Origin: Knoellia sinensis KCTC 19936 | Lineage (GTDB): Bacteria; Actinomycetota; Actinomycetes; Actinomycetales; Dermatophilaceae | Length of the DNA stretch: 64,000 bases | NCBI RefSeq assembly: GCF_000768705.1 | Contig: NZ_AVPJ01000003.1 | Span: forward strand, 287,310-351,309 | Direction of reading: 5' to 3' | Shown here: piece by piece, positions 33,418 through 41,229 of the stretch | Layout: the number at the start of each line of letters is the position of its first letter | Position numbering within the stretch: position 1 is the stretch's first letter | Notes under the pieces: generated by a model | Told to the model about the DNA's origin: nothing | The model's database searches: none | What the model saw: the letters and a program-made list of their open reading frames with translations, nothing else | Made by a program: the position numbers and the translations under genes

Positions 33418-34394
33418 ATGAGGTTCGCGACGTCGAGGGCGCTGTAGGTCAGGATGATCTGCGCACCCGCCCGCTTGATGTGCAGCAGGGACTCGAGCAC
33501 GGCGCGGTCGCCGTCGATCCAGCCGCGCTCGGCAGCCGCCTTGATCTGGGAGTACTCCCCCGAGATCTGGTAGGCCGCAACCGGCACCGTGGACACCTCG
33601 GCGGCCATCGCGATGATGTCGAGGTGGGTCTGGGCCGGCTTGACCATGACGATGTCGGCGCCCTCGGCGAGATCGAGCTCGAGCTCCCGGACCGCTTCGG
33701 TCGCGTTCGCAGGATCCTGCTGGTATGCCGCTCGGTCGCCTTCCAGGGACGACTCCACCGCCTCCCGGAACGGGCCGTAGAGCGCTGAGGTGTACTTGAC
33801 GGCATACGCGAGAAGGATCGTGTCGGTGAAGCCGGCCTCGTCGAGCGCCTGGCGCACATATCCGACCTGACCGTCCATCATCCCGCTCAGCCCGAGGACG
33901 TGGGCGCCGGCGCGAGCCTGCGCGAGCCCCATCGAGGCGTAGCGATCGAGGGTGGCGTCGTTGTCCACCCGGCCTGCCGCGTCGAGCACGCCACAGTGAC
34001 CGTGGTCGGTGAACTCGTCGAGGCACAGGTCGGCCATGACGACGAGGTCGTCACCCACCGCATCGCGCACCGCCCGCAGAGCCACGTTGAGGACGCCGTC
34101 CTCGGCATCCGCACCCGAGCCCGTAGCGTCCTTGGCGTCGTCCTCGGGCACCCCGAAGATCATCATTCCGCCAAGGCCTGCCTCGACGCAGCGATGCGCC
34201 TCGGCCACGAGGGAGTCCATCGTGTGCTGGACGACGCCGGGCATGGCCTCGATCGGCTGCGGTTCGTCAATGCCCTCCCGCACGAAGACGGGCAGGACGA
34301 GATCGGCGGGGTGCAGGCGCGTCTGCGCGACGAGGCGACGAACGGCCGCGGTCTGACGGAGGCGGCGCGGTCGCACCGGAAGGGCGGGGCTCAC
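33414..34394 (-). CDS. hemB: Delta-aminolevulinic acid dehydratase (porphobilinogen synthase)
   Basis: About 326 residues. The metal site region VVMADLCLDEFTDHGHCGVL retains two cysteines and an Asp in place of the middle cysteine of zinc enzymes. The Schiff-base lysines lie in LAYAVKYTSALYGPFREAV and DIVMVKPAQTHLDIIA. It condenses two aminolevulinates to porphobilinogen. GTG 34394 is chosen; the frame upstream belongs to hemD in another phase. It is the last gene of the rex-hemACDB operon, 14 bp after hemD. Confidence 0.93.
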   Translation of the reverse strand: MSPALPVRPRRLRQTAAVRRLVAQTRLHPADLVLPVFVREGIDEPQPIEAMPGVVQHTMDSLVAEAHRCVEAGLGGMMIFGVPEDDAKDATGSGADAEDGVLNVALRAVRDAVGDDLVVMADLCLDEFTDHGHCGVLDAAGRVDNDATLDRYASMGLAQARAGAHVLGLSGMMDGQVGYVRQALDEAGFTDTILLAYAVKYTSALYGPFREAVESSLEGDRAAYQQDPANATEAVRELELDLAEGADIVMVKPAQTHLDIIAMAAEVSTVPVAAYQISGEYSQIKAAAERGWIDGDRAVLESLLHIKRAGAQIILTYSALDVANLI

Positions 34395-34408
34395 GCGCTC
34401 GCCTCCCG

Positions 34409-36034
34409 TCACTTGGCGCGACGACGAGCGGCGGGCCGCTTCTGGCTCGGCCGCACAGCGGTCGTGCCGGCCTCCGCCGCAGCGAGCGCCAGTGCGCGAC
34501 CGTGGTCGGCGAGGGCATCGACGAGGTGGTCCGCCGAGGGCTCCGGCGCCAGGACGTCGACCCGCAGGCCACACTCCTCCGCGGTCTTCGCCGTGGCCGG
34601 GCCGATGCAGGCGATGACCGTCGACGGGTGCGGCTTGCCGGCGATGCCGACGAGGTTGCGCACCGTGGAGCTCGACGTGAAGACCACGGCGTCGAAGTTG
34701 CCGCTCTTGATCGAGTCGCGAATCTCTGCCGCCGGAGGAGCTGCCCGGACGGTCCGGTAGGCCGTGACGTCGTCGACCTCCCAGCCCATCTCCTGGAGCC
34801 CCGCGACGAGCGTCTCGGTCGCGATGTCCGCGCGCGGCAGGAAGACCCGGTTGATCGGGTCGAGCAGGTCGTCGAAGGGCGGCCACTCGTCGAGGAGCCC
34901 CTGGGCCGACTGCTCGCCCTCTGGGACGAGGTCGGGGTTGATGCCCCAGGCCCGCAGCGCGTCGGCGGTCACGCCACCGACAGCGGCAATCTTGAGTCCC
35001 GCGAACGAGCGGGCGTCGAGACCGAACTCCTCGAACTTCTCGCGGATCGCCTTGACCGCGTTGACCGAGGTGAAGCCGACCCACTCGTAGCGGCCGGTGA
35101 CCAGGCCCTTGATCGCGCGCTCGATCTGCTGCGGCGTGCGCGGCGGCTCGACCGAGATCGTCGGAACGGTCAGCGCCTCCGCGCCAAAGCGCTCGAGACG
35201 CCGGACCATGGAGCCCGACTGGTCCTTGGTCCGCGGGACGAGGACGTTCCAGCCGAAGAGCGGCTTGGTCTCGAACCACGACAGGGTGTCGCGGAGGTTC
35301 ACGTTGTCGCCCACGACGGCGAGCGCCGGGAACTGCATCGACTTGGCCGCCTTGGCGACCTCGCCGAGGGTCGTGGTGACAGTGACCTGCTGGACCGTGG
35401 TGCCGCGCTCGGTGATGGCCACCGGCGTCTCGTCGGGGCGTCCGGCTTCGCGCAGCGCCTCGAGGGTGCCCACCAACGTCTCGGGCTGGCCCAGGACGAC
35501 GACGGTGACCGACTTGTCCGTGGCCACGGCGAGGTCCTTGAGCTTCTCGCCGGCGGTGATCACGTGGATTCCGCGCGAATGGGTCGTCGTGAGCGGCACA
35601 CCGGCATAGGTCGGCACGGCACTCACCGAGCTCACGCCCGGGACGACCTCGAACTGGATCCCGGCCTTGACGCAGGCCGCCGCCTCCTCGGCGAGTCCGT
35701 TGAAGGTGGCCGGGTCGCCATCCATGAGACGCACGACGAGGCCGCGCGGGTGGGCCTTGGCTGCCTTGACGACGAGCTTGGCGCGCGACGCGTGCGTCAG
35801 CGGGGTGCCGTGCTCGCCGTGACCGGCGTCGATGACGTCGACGTCTGCGCGCGCGTGACGCTCGACGACGCCCTCGCGGGCGACCTGGTCGATGACGACG
35901 GCGTCGGCCTCTTGGAGGTACTCGAGCGCACGCACAGTCATGAGCCCGGCATCACCGGGTCCGGCGCCGACAAAGGCGACCCGGGCGGGGGTGCGTGCGG
36001 TCGTGGTGGGTCGGCTCGAGCGGGTGGTGCTCAC
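34409..36034 (-). CDS. hemD: Fused uroporphyrinogen-III C-methyltransferase / uroporphyrinogen-III synthase
   Basis: About 541 residues, two domains. Residues 15-255 are a CobA/SUMT-type methyltransferase: VAFVGAGPGDAGLMTVRALE, VVRLMDGDPATFNGLAEEAA and VVPGVSSVSAVPTYAGVPLT. Residues 270-515 are HemD: NVLVPRTKDQSGSMVRRLE, VGFTSVNAVKAIREKF, AAVGGVTADAL and VVFTSSSTVRNLVG. This fusion is usual in actinobacteria and serves both heme and siroheme branches. The tail is basic (RPSQKRPAARRRAK). GTG 36034 lies 3 bp after hemC. Confidence 0.93.
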   Translation of the reverse strand: MSTTRSSRPTTTARTPARVAFVGAGPGDAGLMTVRALEYLQEADAVVIDQVAREGVVERHARADVDVIDAGHGEHGTPLTHASRAKLVVKAAKAHPRGLVVRLMDGDPATFNGLAEEAAACVKAGIQFEVVPGVSSVSAVPTYAGVPLTTTHSRGIHVITAGEKLKDLAVATDKSVTVVVLGQPETLVGTLEALREAGRPDETPVAITERGTTVQQVTVTTTLGEVAKAAKSMQFPALAVVGDNVNLRDTLSWFETKPLFGWNVLVPRTKDQSGSMVRRLERFGAEALTVPTISVEPPRTPQQIERAIKGLVTGRYEWVGFTSVNAVKAIREKFEEFGLDARSFAGLKIAAVGGVTADALRAWGINPDLVPEGEQSAQGLLDEWPPFDDLLDPINRVFLPRADIATETLVAGLQEMGWEVDDVTAYRTVRAAPPAAEIRDSIKSGNFDAVVFTSSSTVRNLVGIAGKPHPSTVIACIGPATAKTAEECGLRVDVLAPEPSADHLVDALADHGRALALAAAEAGTTAVRPSQKRPAARRRAK

Positions 36035-36037
36035 TGG

Positions 36038-37045
36038 TCACGCTCCGTGGCGTTCGGTGTGGACGGTGGAGATGGTGTGGACGTTCTGGGTGGTGCTGAC
36101 GTTCTCGGTGGTGCTGACGTTCTCGGTCGTGCGCAGGGGCGCGAGGTCGGCCGCGCCGTCCTCGAGCAGGGTTCGGGCCAGCGCGCGGCCCAGGCTGTCG
36201 GCGTCGGCCGGGCTGCCCGTGACGGAGCGGCGGAGGTCGCCGGCACCGTCGGGGCTGCCCACGACCGCACGCAGGGAGAGTTCGTCACCCGCGTCACCGA
36301 GCACGATCTCGGCGAGGGCTCCAACGGGCGCCGAGCAGCCCGCCTCGAGCTCGGCGAGGACCGCGCGCTCGGCGAGGACGCAGGCACGGGTGTCCGCGTC
36401 CTCGAGAGCCATGACAGCGTCACGCGTGGCCGCGTCGTCGACGCGGACCTCCACGGCGAGTGCGCCCTGACCAGGGGCCGGAAGCATCTGGATCGGGTCG
36501 ATGACCTCGGTGACGACGGCGGTGCGTCCCAGTCGCGACAACCCGGCATAGGCCAGGATCACCGCGTCGAGGTCTCCGCTCGTGACCTTGCCGAGTCGGG
36601 TGTCGACATTGCCGCGCAGTCCGCGGACGTCGAGACCCAGGCCGAGCGCCTCGAGCTGAGCGCGCCGACGCGGCGAGCCTGTCCCGACGGTGGAGCCGGC
36701 GGGCAGTTCACCCAACGTGAGCCCGTCGCGCGCCACGAGAGCGTCGCGGGGGTCCTCACGCACGGGGATGGCGGCGACGACGAGGTCGTCCTCGGGCGTC
36801 GTCGGCAGGTCCTTGAGCGAGTGCACGGCCAGGTCGACAGTTCCCTCGCGCAGCGCGTCGCGCAGTGCCGAGACGAACACGCCGGTGCCACCGAGCGAAG
36901 CCAGCGGCGTCGACTGGTCCCGATCGCCCTCAGTGGTGATCTCGACGAGTTCGACGTCGTGGCCCAGGGCGCGCAACTGATCGGCCACCCACGACGACTG
37001 GGTCGTCGCGAGCGCCGAGCGGCGCGTGCCGAGTCGGAGGGTCAT
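36038..37045 (-). CDS. hemC: Porphobilinogen deaminase (hydroxymethylbilane synthase)
   Basis: About 335 residues. LRLGTRRSALATTQSSWVAD, VDLAVHSLKDLPT, VGTGSPRRRAQL and GLRGNVDTRLGK line the substrate cleft, and AELEAGCSAPVGALAE carries the cofactor-binding Cys. The last 30 residues are an unusual Thr/Asn/Val-rich tail made of three STTENV-like units encoded by 18-bp tandem repeats (36081-36134). Overlap with hemA is ATGA. Confidence 0.93.
   Translation of the reverse strand: MTLRLGTRRSALATTQSSWVADQLRALGHDVELVEITTEGDRDQSTPLASLGGTGVFVSALRDALREGTVDLAVHSLKDLPTTPEDDLVVAAIPVREDPRDALVARDGLTLGELPAGSTVGTGSPRRRAQLEALGLGLDVRGLRGNVDTRLGKVTSGDLDAVILAYAGLSRLGRTAVVTEVIDPIQMLPAPGQGALAVEVRVDDAATRDAVMALEDADTRACVLAERAVLAELEAGCSAPVGALAEIVLGDAGDELSLRAVVGSPDGAGDLRRSVTGSPADADSLGRALARTLLEDGAADLAPLRTTENVSTTENVSTTQNVHTISTVHTERHGA
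36081..36134. repeat. Three 18-bp tandem repeats at the 3' end of hemC
   Basis: Units ACGTTCTGGGTGGTGCTG, ACGTTCTCGGTGGTGCTG and ACGTTCTCGGTCGTGCGC follow head to tail with one to three changes. They encode 6-residue repeats beyond the conserved deaminase fold, so length changes would be tolerated in frame. Confidence 0.85.
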
Positions 37046-38367
37046 GAGCCGACCTCCTCGTCGTCGATCGAGGGCAGCGCCGGTGGGGTCGACACGACCG
37101 ACACCTCCCGCGGGTCGAGGTCGAACAGCTCACTGAGCGCCTTGGCGTAGCTGCCACCCTGGCCAGACTGCGCCATCTCCTTGACGCGCACGGTCGGTGC
37201 GTGAAGGAGCTTCTCGACGATGCGGTGAACGGCGCGCTCGACCTCGGCGCGGTCGTGGTCCGTGAGGTCGGGGGTGCGGCGGCCGAGGCGGCGCATCTCG
37301 TCATCGACCACGTCCTGGGCACGTGAACGCAGCGCAGCCACGGTTGGTGCCACTGCCTCTGCGGACCGCTCGGTGAGGTATGCGGCGACCTCAGCCGTGA
37401 CGATGTCGCGGGCTTCACTCACCTGGGGGACCTCACCGGCGTGGCTGAGCAGTTCGCCCAACTCACCGAGCCCGACCCGCGTGGCTGTGTCAAGGTCTCC
37501 GACCGCGAGGTCGATGTCGTGGGGCAGGGCGAGGTCGATGTAGACCTGTGGGCGCCCGTCACGGGACTGTGCGGCGGCAGCAGCGTCGCTGGCGGTGACG
37601 ACGACACCGGTGGCCCCGGTGCTGGAGATGATGATGTCGGCGTCCGAGAGCGCCTCGCTGCGCTCTCCCCATGGTCGGGACGTCCCGCCCACTCGCTCGG
37701 CCAGGCGTTCCGCGCGCGTCGCGCCGCGGTTGATGACGGTCACGGAGGCGACGCCGACCTGGCTCGCCGTCGAGGCGGCAAGCGCGCCCATGCCGCCAGC
37801 ACCGATGACAAGAACCTCAGCGTCGTGGATCGAGCCGAGGACCTCCTGCGCAGCGGCGAGCCCGGCACCGACCAGGGAACGGCTCACGTCGTCGATGGCC
37901 GTCTCGGTGTGCACGCGCTTTCCGACCCGAAGCGCCTGCTGCAGAAGGGCGTTGAGCGCCGGACCGACATGGCCACGACGCTGGGCACGCGACAGCGAGT
38001 CGCGCAGCTGACCGAGGATCTGGGCCTCACCGACGGCCATGGAGTCGAGTCCGGAGGCCACCGAGAACGCGTGCGCGATGCCCCGGTCCTCGTAGTGGAC
38101 GTAGAGGTGCGGCTGCAGGTCGGCGAGCGGGACCCCGGTCGCTGCCGCGAGGGCTTCGGACACGTCGGTCAGGGCGCCGTGGAAGGTCAGGCCCTCGGCA
38201 TAGACCTCGGTGCGGTTGCAGGTCGAGACGACGACCGACTCGACGACGTGCTCGGAGCCGACGATGGCGCTCTCGAGGCGACCGCGAGCCCCAGAGTCGA
38301 GGGAGGCTGCCTCGAGCAACTCGAGTGGCGCACCGTGGTGAGAGAGTCCGAGGACGAGCAGGCTCAC
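37042..38367 (-). CDS. hemA: Glutamyl-tRNA reductase
   Basis: About 441 residues. VLGLSHHGAPLELLE opens the catalytic domain, and VVSTCNRTEVYAE has the active Cys. VGEAQILGQLRDSLSRAQRRG and VGAGLAAAQEVLGS follow, then the NADPH domain (EVLVIGAGGMGALAASTASQ) and the dimerisation helix. It commits glutamate to the C5 tetrapyrrole route. It is coupled to rex (38364-38367) and hemC (37042-37045) by ATGA overlaps, placing heme synthesis under the rex promoter. Confidence 0.94.
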   Translation of the reverse strand: MSLLVLGLSHHGAPLELLEAASLDSGARGRLESAIVGSEHVVESVVVSTCNRTEVYAEGLTFHGALTDVSEALAAATGVPLADLQPHLYVHYEDRGIAHAFSVASGLDSMAVGEAQILGQLRDSLSRAQRRGHVGPALNALLQQALRVGKRVHTETAIDDVSRSLVGAGLAAAQEVLGSIHDAEVLVIGAGGMGALAASTASQVGVASVTVINRGATRAERLAERVGGTSRPWGERSEALSDADIIISSTGATGVVVTASDAAAAAQSRDGRPQVYIDLALPHDIDLAVGDLDTATRVGLGELGELLSHAGEVPQVSEARDIVTAEVAAYLTERSAEAVAPTVAALRSRAQDVVDDEMRRLGRRTPDLTDHDRAEVERAVHRIVEKLLHAPTVRVKEMAQSGQGGSYAKALSELFDLDPREVSVVSTPPALPSIDDEEVGS

Positions 38368-39056
38368 AGCGCAACCCCCTCGACGTCGTCGCTGGCCGCG
38401 AGGTCCAGCTCGCCGGTGCGACGCTGCTCGTGGAACGCGAGGATCTGCAGCTCGGTCGCCATGTCGACCTTGCGGACCATGACGTCGGCCGGGACGTCCA
38501 GGACGCAGGGCGCGAAGTTGAGGATCGAGCGGACGCCCGCACGCACGAGGTGGTCGGCGACGTCCTGCGCCGAGTCTGCGGGAGTCGCGATGACACCGAT
38601 CGCGAGATGGTCCTCGCGGACAAGAGCTCCGAGGTCAGCCATCGGCCGGATGGGTAGGTCGCCCACCGCATTGCCCACGACCGACTCATCTCGGTCGAGC
38701 AGCGCGATGACGTTGAAGCCACGCGTCTCGAATCCGCTGTAGGACGCGAGCGCGCGACCGAGGTTGCCCATCCCAACAATGGCCACGGGCCAGTTCTGGG
38801 TCAGGCCGAGCGCCGTCGAGATCTCGTAGGCGAGCCGGTCGACCTCGTAGCCGACACCCCGCACGCCGTAGGAGCCGAGGTGAGAGAGGTCCTTGCGGAG
38901 CTTCGCCGAGCTCACGCCTGCCGCCGCCGCGAGCTCCTCGGAGCTGACGCTGCTGATGCCCCGCTCAGCGAGGCTCGTGAGGGCCTGAAGGTACCCCGGA
39001 AGTCGCGCCACTGATGCGTCGGGGATCCCCCGTCGGGCTGCGACATCGGCGGACAC
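38364..39056 (-). CDS. rex: Redox-sensing transcriptional repressor Rex
   Basis: About 230 residues. The N-terminal winged helix (ARLPGYLQALTSLAERGISS, VSSEELAAAAGVSSAKLRKD, LSHLGSYGVRGVGYEV) is followed by the NAD(H)-binding Rossmann domain (VAIVGMGNLGRALASYSGF; LLDRDESVVGNAVG). Rex leaves DNA when the NADH/NAD ratio rises. GTG 39056 has AGGAG upstream. It heads the hemA-hemC-hemD-hemB operon and has its own binding site in the promoter (39111-39128). Confidence 0.94.
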   Translation of the reverse strand: MSADVAARRGIPDASVARLPGYLQALTSLAERGISSVSSEELAAAAGVSSAKLRKDLSHLGSYGVRGVGYEVDRLAYEISTALGLTQNWPVAIVGMGNLGRALASYSGFETRGFNVIALLDRDESVVGNAVGDLPIRPMADLGALVREDHLAIGVIATPADSAQDVADHLVRAGVRSILNFAPCVLDVPADVMVRKVDMATELQILAFHEQRRTGELDLAASDDVEGVAL

Positions 39057-39099
39057 GTGGCCTTCGACTCCTCTTCACAGAAGGTGTGATGCGCCAGTC

Positions 39100-39128
39100 A
39101 GACTACGCATTTGTGAAGCCATGCACAA
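39100..39128 (-). promoter_or_regulatory. rex promoter with an overlapping Rex operator
   Basis: Plus-strand TTGTGAAGCCATGCACAA (39111-39128) matches the Rex operator consensus TTGTGAA-N4-TTCACAA at all but one position. On the minus strand TTGTGC (39123-39128) and TAGTCT (39100-39105) are a -35/-10 pair with an exact 17-base spacer. The operator therefore covers the -35 box and much of the spacer, as expected for repression. Transcription would start near 39092, about 36 bases before the GTG. Confidence 0.8.
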
Positions 39129-39425
39129 AGTCGCGGATGGGACCCCGAGACAAGGCCCACATCACGGTCTGGTAAAAGCGCGCTGCGAAACCGCTTCCGC
39201 TCCGTGCCGAGACCCCCTTGTATGCCGTCCGCTCCCGTTCCGTCTGCGCTGCGCGCCGGATATGCCATTCGCCGCAGGTCCATCCGCACTCCGCGCGCTG
39301 AGCGCGCTCCATGCTCCCGCCAGGCCCAGCCAGCGGCGAACGGCACACCCGTCGCTCCGCCAGGTCGCCTTCCAGCGGCGAACGGCACACCCATCGCTCC
39401 GCTCGGTCACCTTCCGCGCGGAGTC
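39129..39425. repeat. Non-coding gap with direct repeats and oligomer copies
   Basis: No convincing gene lies between the Rex site and the glutaredoxin-like gene. The gap has a full GTATGCCGTCCGC (39220-39232), a divergent copy TATGCCATTCGCCG (from 39261), and a 31-base direct repeat with one mismatch at 39330-39360 and 39372-39402 (CCAGCGGCGAACGGCACACC and on), 42 bases apart. Three overlapping long frames here are repeat shadows rather than proteins. Confidence 0.6.
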
Positions 39426-39704
39426 CTACGGGCGCGGGTTTGCCAGGGCTGCTCTCAGGCGGGCTTCGTTGACTCGCCAGAAGTCGTGCTGGCGGCCGTC
39501 GACGAAGGTCACGGGGATCTCCTCGGCGTACTTGGCCATGAGGTCGGGGTGGTCGAGGATCGACACCTCCTCGAAGGACTCGCCCAGGTCTGCGGTGACG
39601 GCCGCAATGATCGCGCGGGCGTCGTCGCAGAGGTGACAGCCGGGTTTGCCGATGAGGAGGACGCGCGGTTCGGGGGCGGGCTGTGGGACTGGGGCGGACG
39701 GCAT
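39426..39704 (-). CDS. Glutaredoxin-like (DUF836) protein
   Basis: About 92 residues. VLLIGKPGCHLCDDARAIIA contains the C-x2-C motif of the thioredoxin fold, and EEIPVTFVDGRQHDFWRVNE has the cis-Pro and last strand. DUF836 glutaredoxins are common next to the rex/hem cluster in actinobacteria. The ATG at 39704 lies inside a full GTATGCCGTCCGC copy, so the protein begins MPSAPVPQP. The next gene upstream (minus strand) ends only 13 bp away. Confidence 0.85.
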   Translation of the reverse strand: MPSAPVPQPAPEPRVLLIGKPGCHLCDDARAIIAAVTADLGESFEEVSILDHPDLMAKYAEEIPVTFVDGRQHDFWRVNEARLRAALANPRP

Positions 39705-39717
39705 ACGGGATCGCCTG

Positions 39718-41229
39718 TCAGAAGAAGACCGAGCGGCGCTGCATGAGCAGCGAGTAGAGCGTCTGCTGGATCGTCTCGCGCACCTGGTCGGTGAGGTCGA
39801 AGACGAGCATGGGGTCGTCGGCGGCGGCTGCTCCGTGGGAGGCGGTCTCGATCGGCGCGCCGAACTCGATGATCCACTTGGAGGGCAGCGGGATGAGACC
39901 GAGCGGGCCCAGCAGGGGGAAGGTCGGCGTGATCGGGGCATAGGGCAGACCGAAGAGGCGCGCAATCGTCGACATGTTGCCGATGATCGGGGCGATCTCC
40001 TCGGCACCGACGACCGACGTCGGGATGATCGGCACGCCCGCCTTGAGCGCGGCCGCGACGAACCCACCGCGACCGAATCGCTGCAGCTTGTAGCGCTCCT
40101 TGAACGGCTTGCCCACCCCCTTGAAACCCTCGGGGAAGACCCCCACGAGCTCGCCCTTCTGGAAGAGCCGGTCGACGTCGTGGGTCGTGGCGAGGGTCGA
40201 CCCACCTCGACGTGCGAACGCGCCGAGGACCGGTGTCTGGAAGACGAGGTCTGCGCCCAGGGCTCGCATGACCCGGTGCTTCGGGTGCTCGTCGTGGACG
40301 GCCTGGGCCACCATGAGCGAGTCGATCGCGACGGTGCCGGAGTGGTTGCTCACGATGAGCGCGCCACCCTCGTCGGGGATGTTCTCGAGGCCGCGGACCT
40401 CGACCCGGAACCACTTGCGATAGATCGGGCGAAGCATCGGGAAGACGACGTTCTCGGCGAAATGCTCGTCGTAGCCGAACTCGTCGACCGAGTAGTCGCC
40501 CTCGATCCGTCGGCGCACGTAGGCAAGGACCGCGGCGATCTTGTGCTCGACGTCCTCCGGCGAGATGCCGGCGCCCTGCGCGGCGATGCGCATCGCCGCG
40601 ATCGAGGCGCTGAGCAACTCCTCGATGCCCGGCACCGGCAGGGACATGTCGGTCTGCGTTGCCGTCGGGTCGGGGGACGGCGTGCGTGGCGTCGGCTCCG
40701 GTGGGGCGGCCACACGGAGATGGCGCCGCGCGGCCTCGTCCGCCGCGCGCTTCGCTCGCGGACTCTGAGGACGTATGCCGGCCTGCGCACTCGCCTTGGA
40801 CGAGGCCTTCGCGCGGGCGGTGGGCCGCGGACGATGGGCGGCGCGCTTCGTGCCGGGGACCGGTGCGGGCACGTCCGCCCGCGGGGTTGCCCTGGTCGCG
40901 GACTTCGGGGCGGACTTCGGCGCGGACTTGCGCGCGGACTGCGACGCTGCCGACGCGGCGTTCCGGGCGGCGGGTCGCTCGGCGGCCTTCTTCGACGTCG
41001 CGGGCATGGTCGCCTCGGGCGCTGCCGCAGTCGACAGCAGCGGGGTGGAGCGGCGCCGGGCGCGCTCCCCCGAGGCGCGAGCGGCGCCGGCGGCCAGCGT
41101 GGACGGCTTCGCGGACTTCCGGGTCGTGGCCTTCTTCGCGACGCTCTTCGCGGCCGACGACCGTTTGGACGCGACCGGTGCCTTCTTCCTGGGGGTCGGG
41201 TTCGGGGTGTTGGACTTGGTGGTCGCCAT
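39718..41229 (-). CDS. 1-Acyl-sn-glycerol-3-phosphate acyltransferase with a long basic Lys/Ala/Pro N terminus
   Basis: About 503 residues. The C-terminal 300 form a PlsC-type acyltransferase: VSNHSGTVAIDSLMVAQAV has the H-x4-D catalytic motif, GVFPEGFKGVGKPFKERYKL the PEG motif, and PIIPTSVVGAEEI the third block. Residues 1-190 are low-complexity and basic (RKKAPVASKRSSAAKSVAKK, SAPKSAPKSATRATPRAD), like the tails of actinobacterial HupB or histone H1. The ATG shares one base with the epimerase stop. A membrane- or DNA-binding role for the tail is only a suggestion. Confidence 0.85.
   Translation of the reverse strand: MATTKSNTPNPTPRKKAPVASKRSSAAKSVAKKATTRKSAKPSTLAAGAARASGERARRRSTPLLSTAAAPEATMPATSKKAAERPAARNAASAASQSARKSAPKSAPKSATRATPRADVPAPVPGTKRAAHRPRPTARAKASSKASAQAGIRPQSPRAKRAADEAARRHLRVAAPPEPTPRTPSPDPTATQTDMSLPVPGIEELLSASIAAMRIAAQGAGISPEDVEHKIAAVLAYVRRRIEGDYSVDEFGYDEHFAENVVFPMLRPIYRKWFRVEVRGLENIPDEGGALIVSNHSGTVAIDSLMVAQAVHDEHPKHRVMRALGADLVFQTPVLGAFARRGGSTLATTHDVDRLFQKGELVGVFPEGFKGVGKPFKERYKLQRFGRGGFVAAALKAGVPIIPTSVVGAEEIAPIIGNMSTIARLFGLPYAPITPTFPLLGPLGLIPLPSKWIIEFGAPIETASHGAAAADDPMLVFDLTDQVRETIQQTLYSLLMQRRSVFF

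Noticed and set aside
34502..37150. 882-residue plus-strand frame opposite hemD and hemC
   Set aside because: Antisense shadow created by high third-position G+C; hemD and hemC on the other strand have full motifs.
39210..39240. Resemblance of the oligomer to a sequencing adapter (TCGTATGCCGTC...)
   Set aside because: Copies occur in both orientations, inside conserved coding frames and with different flanks. Contamination would give one fixed long sequence, not fifty short embedded words.
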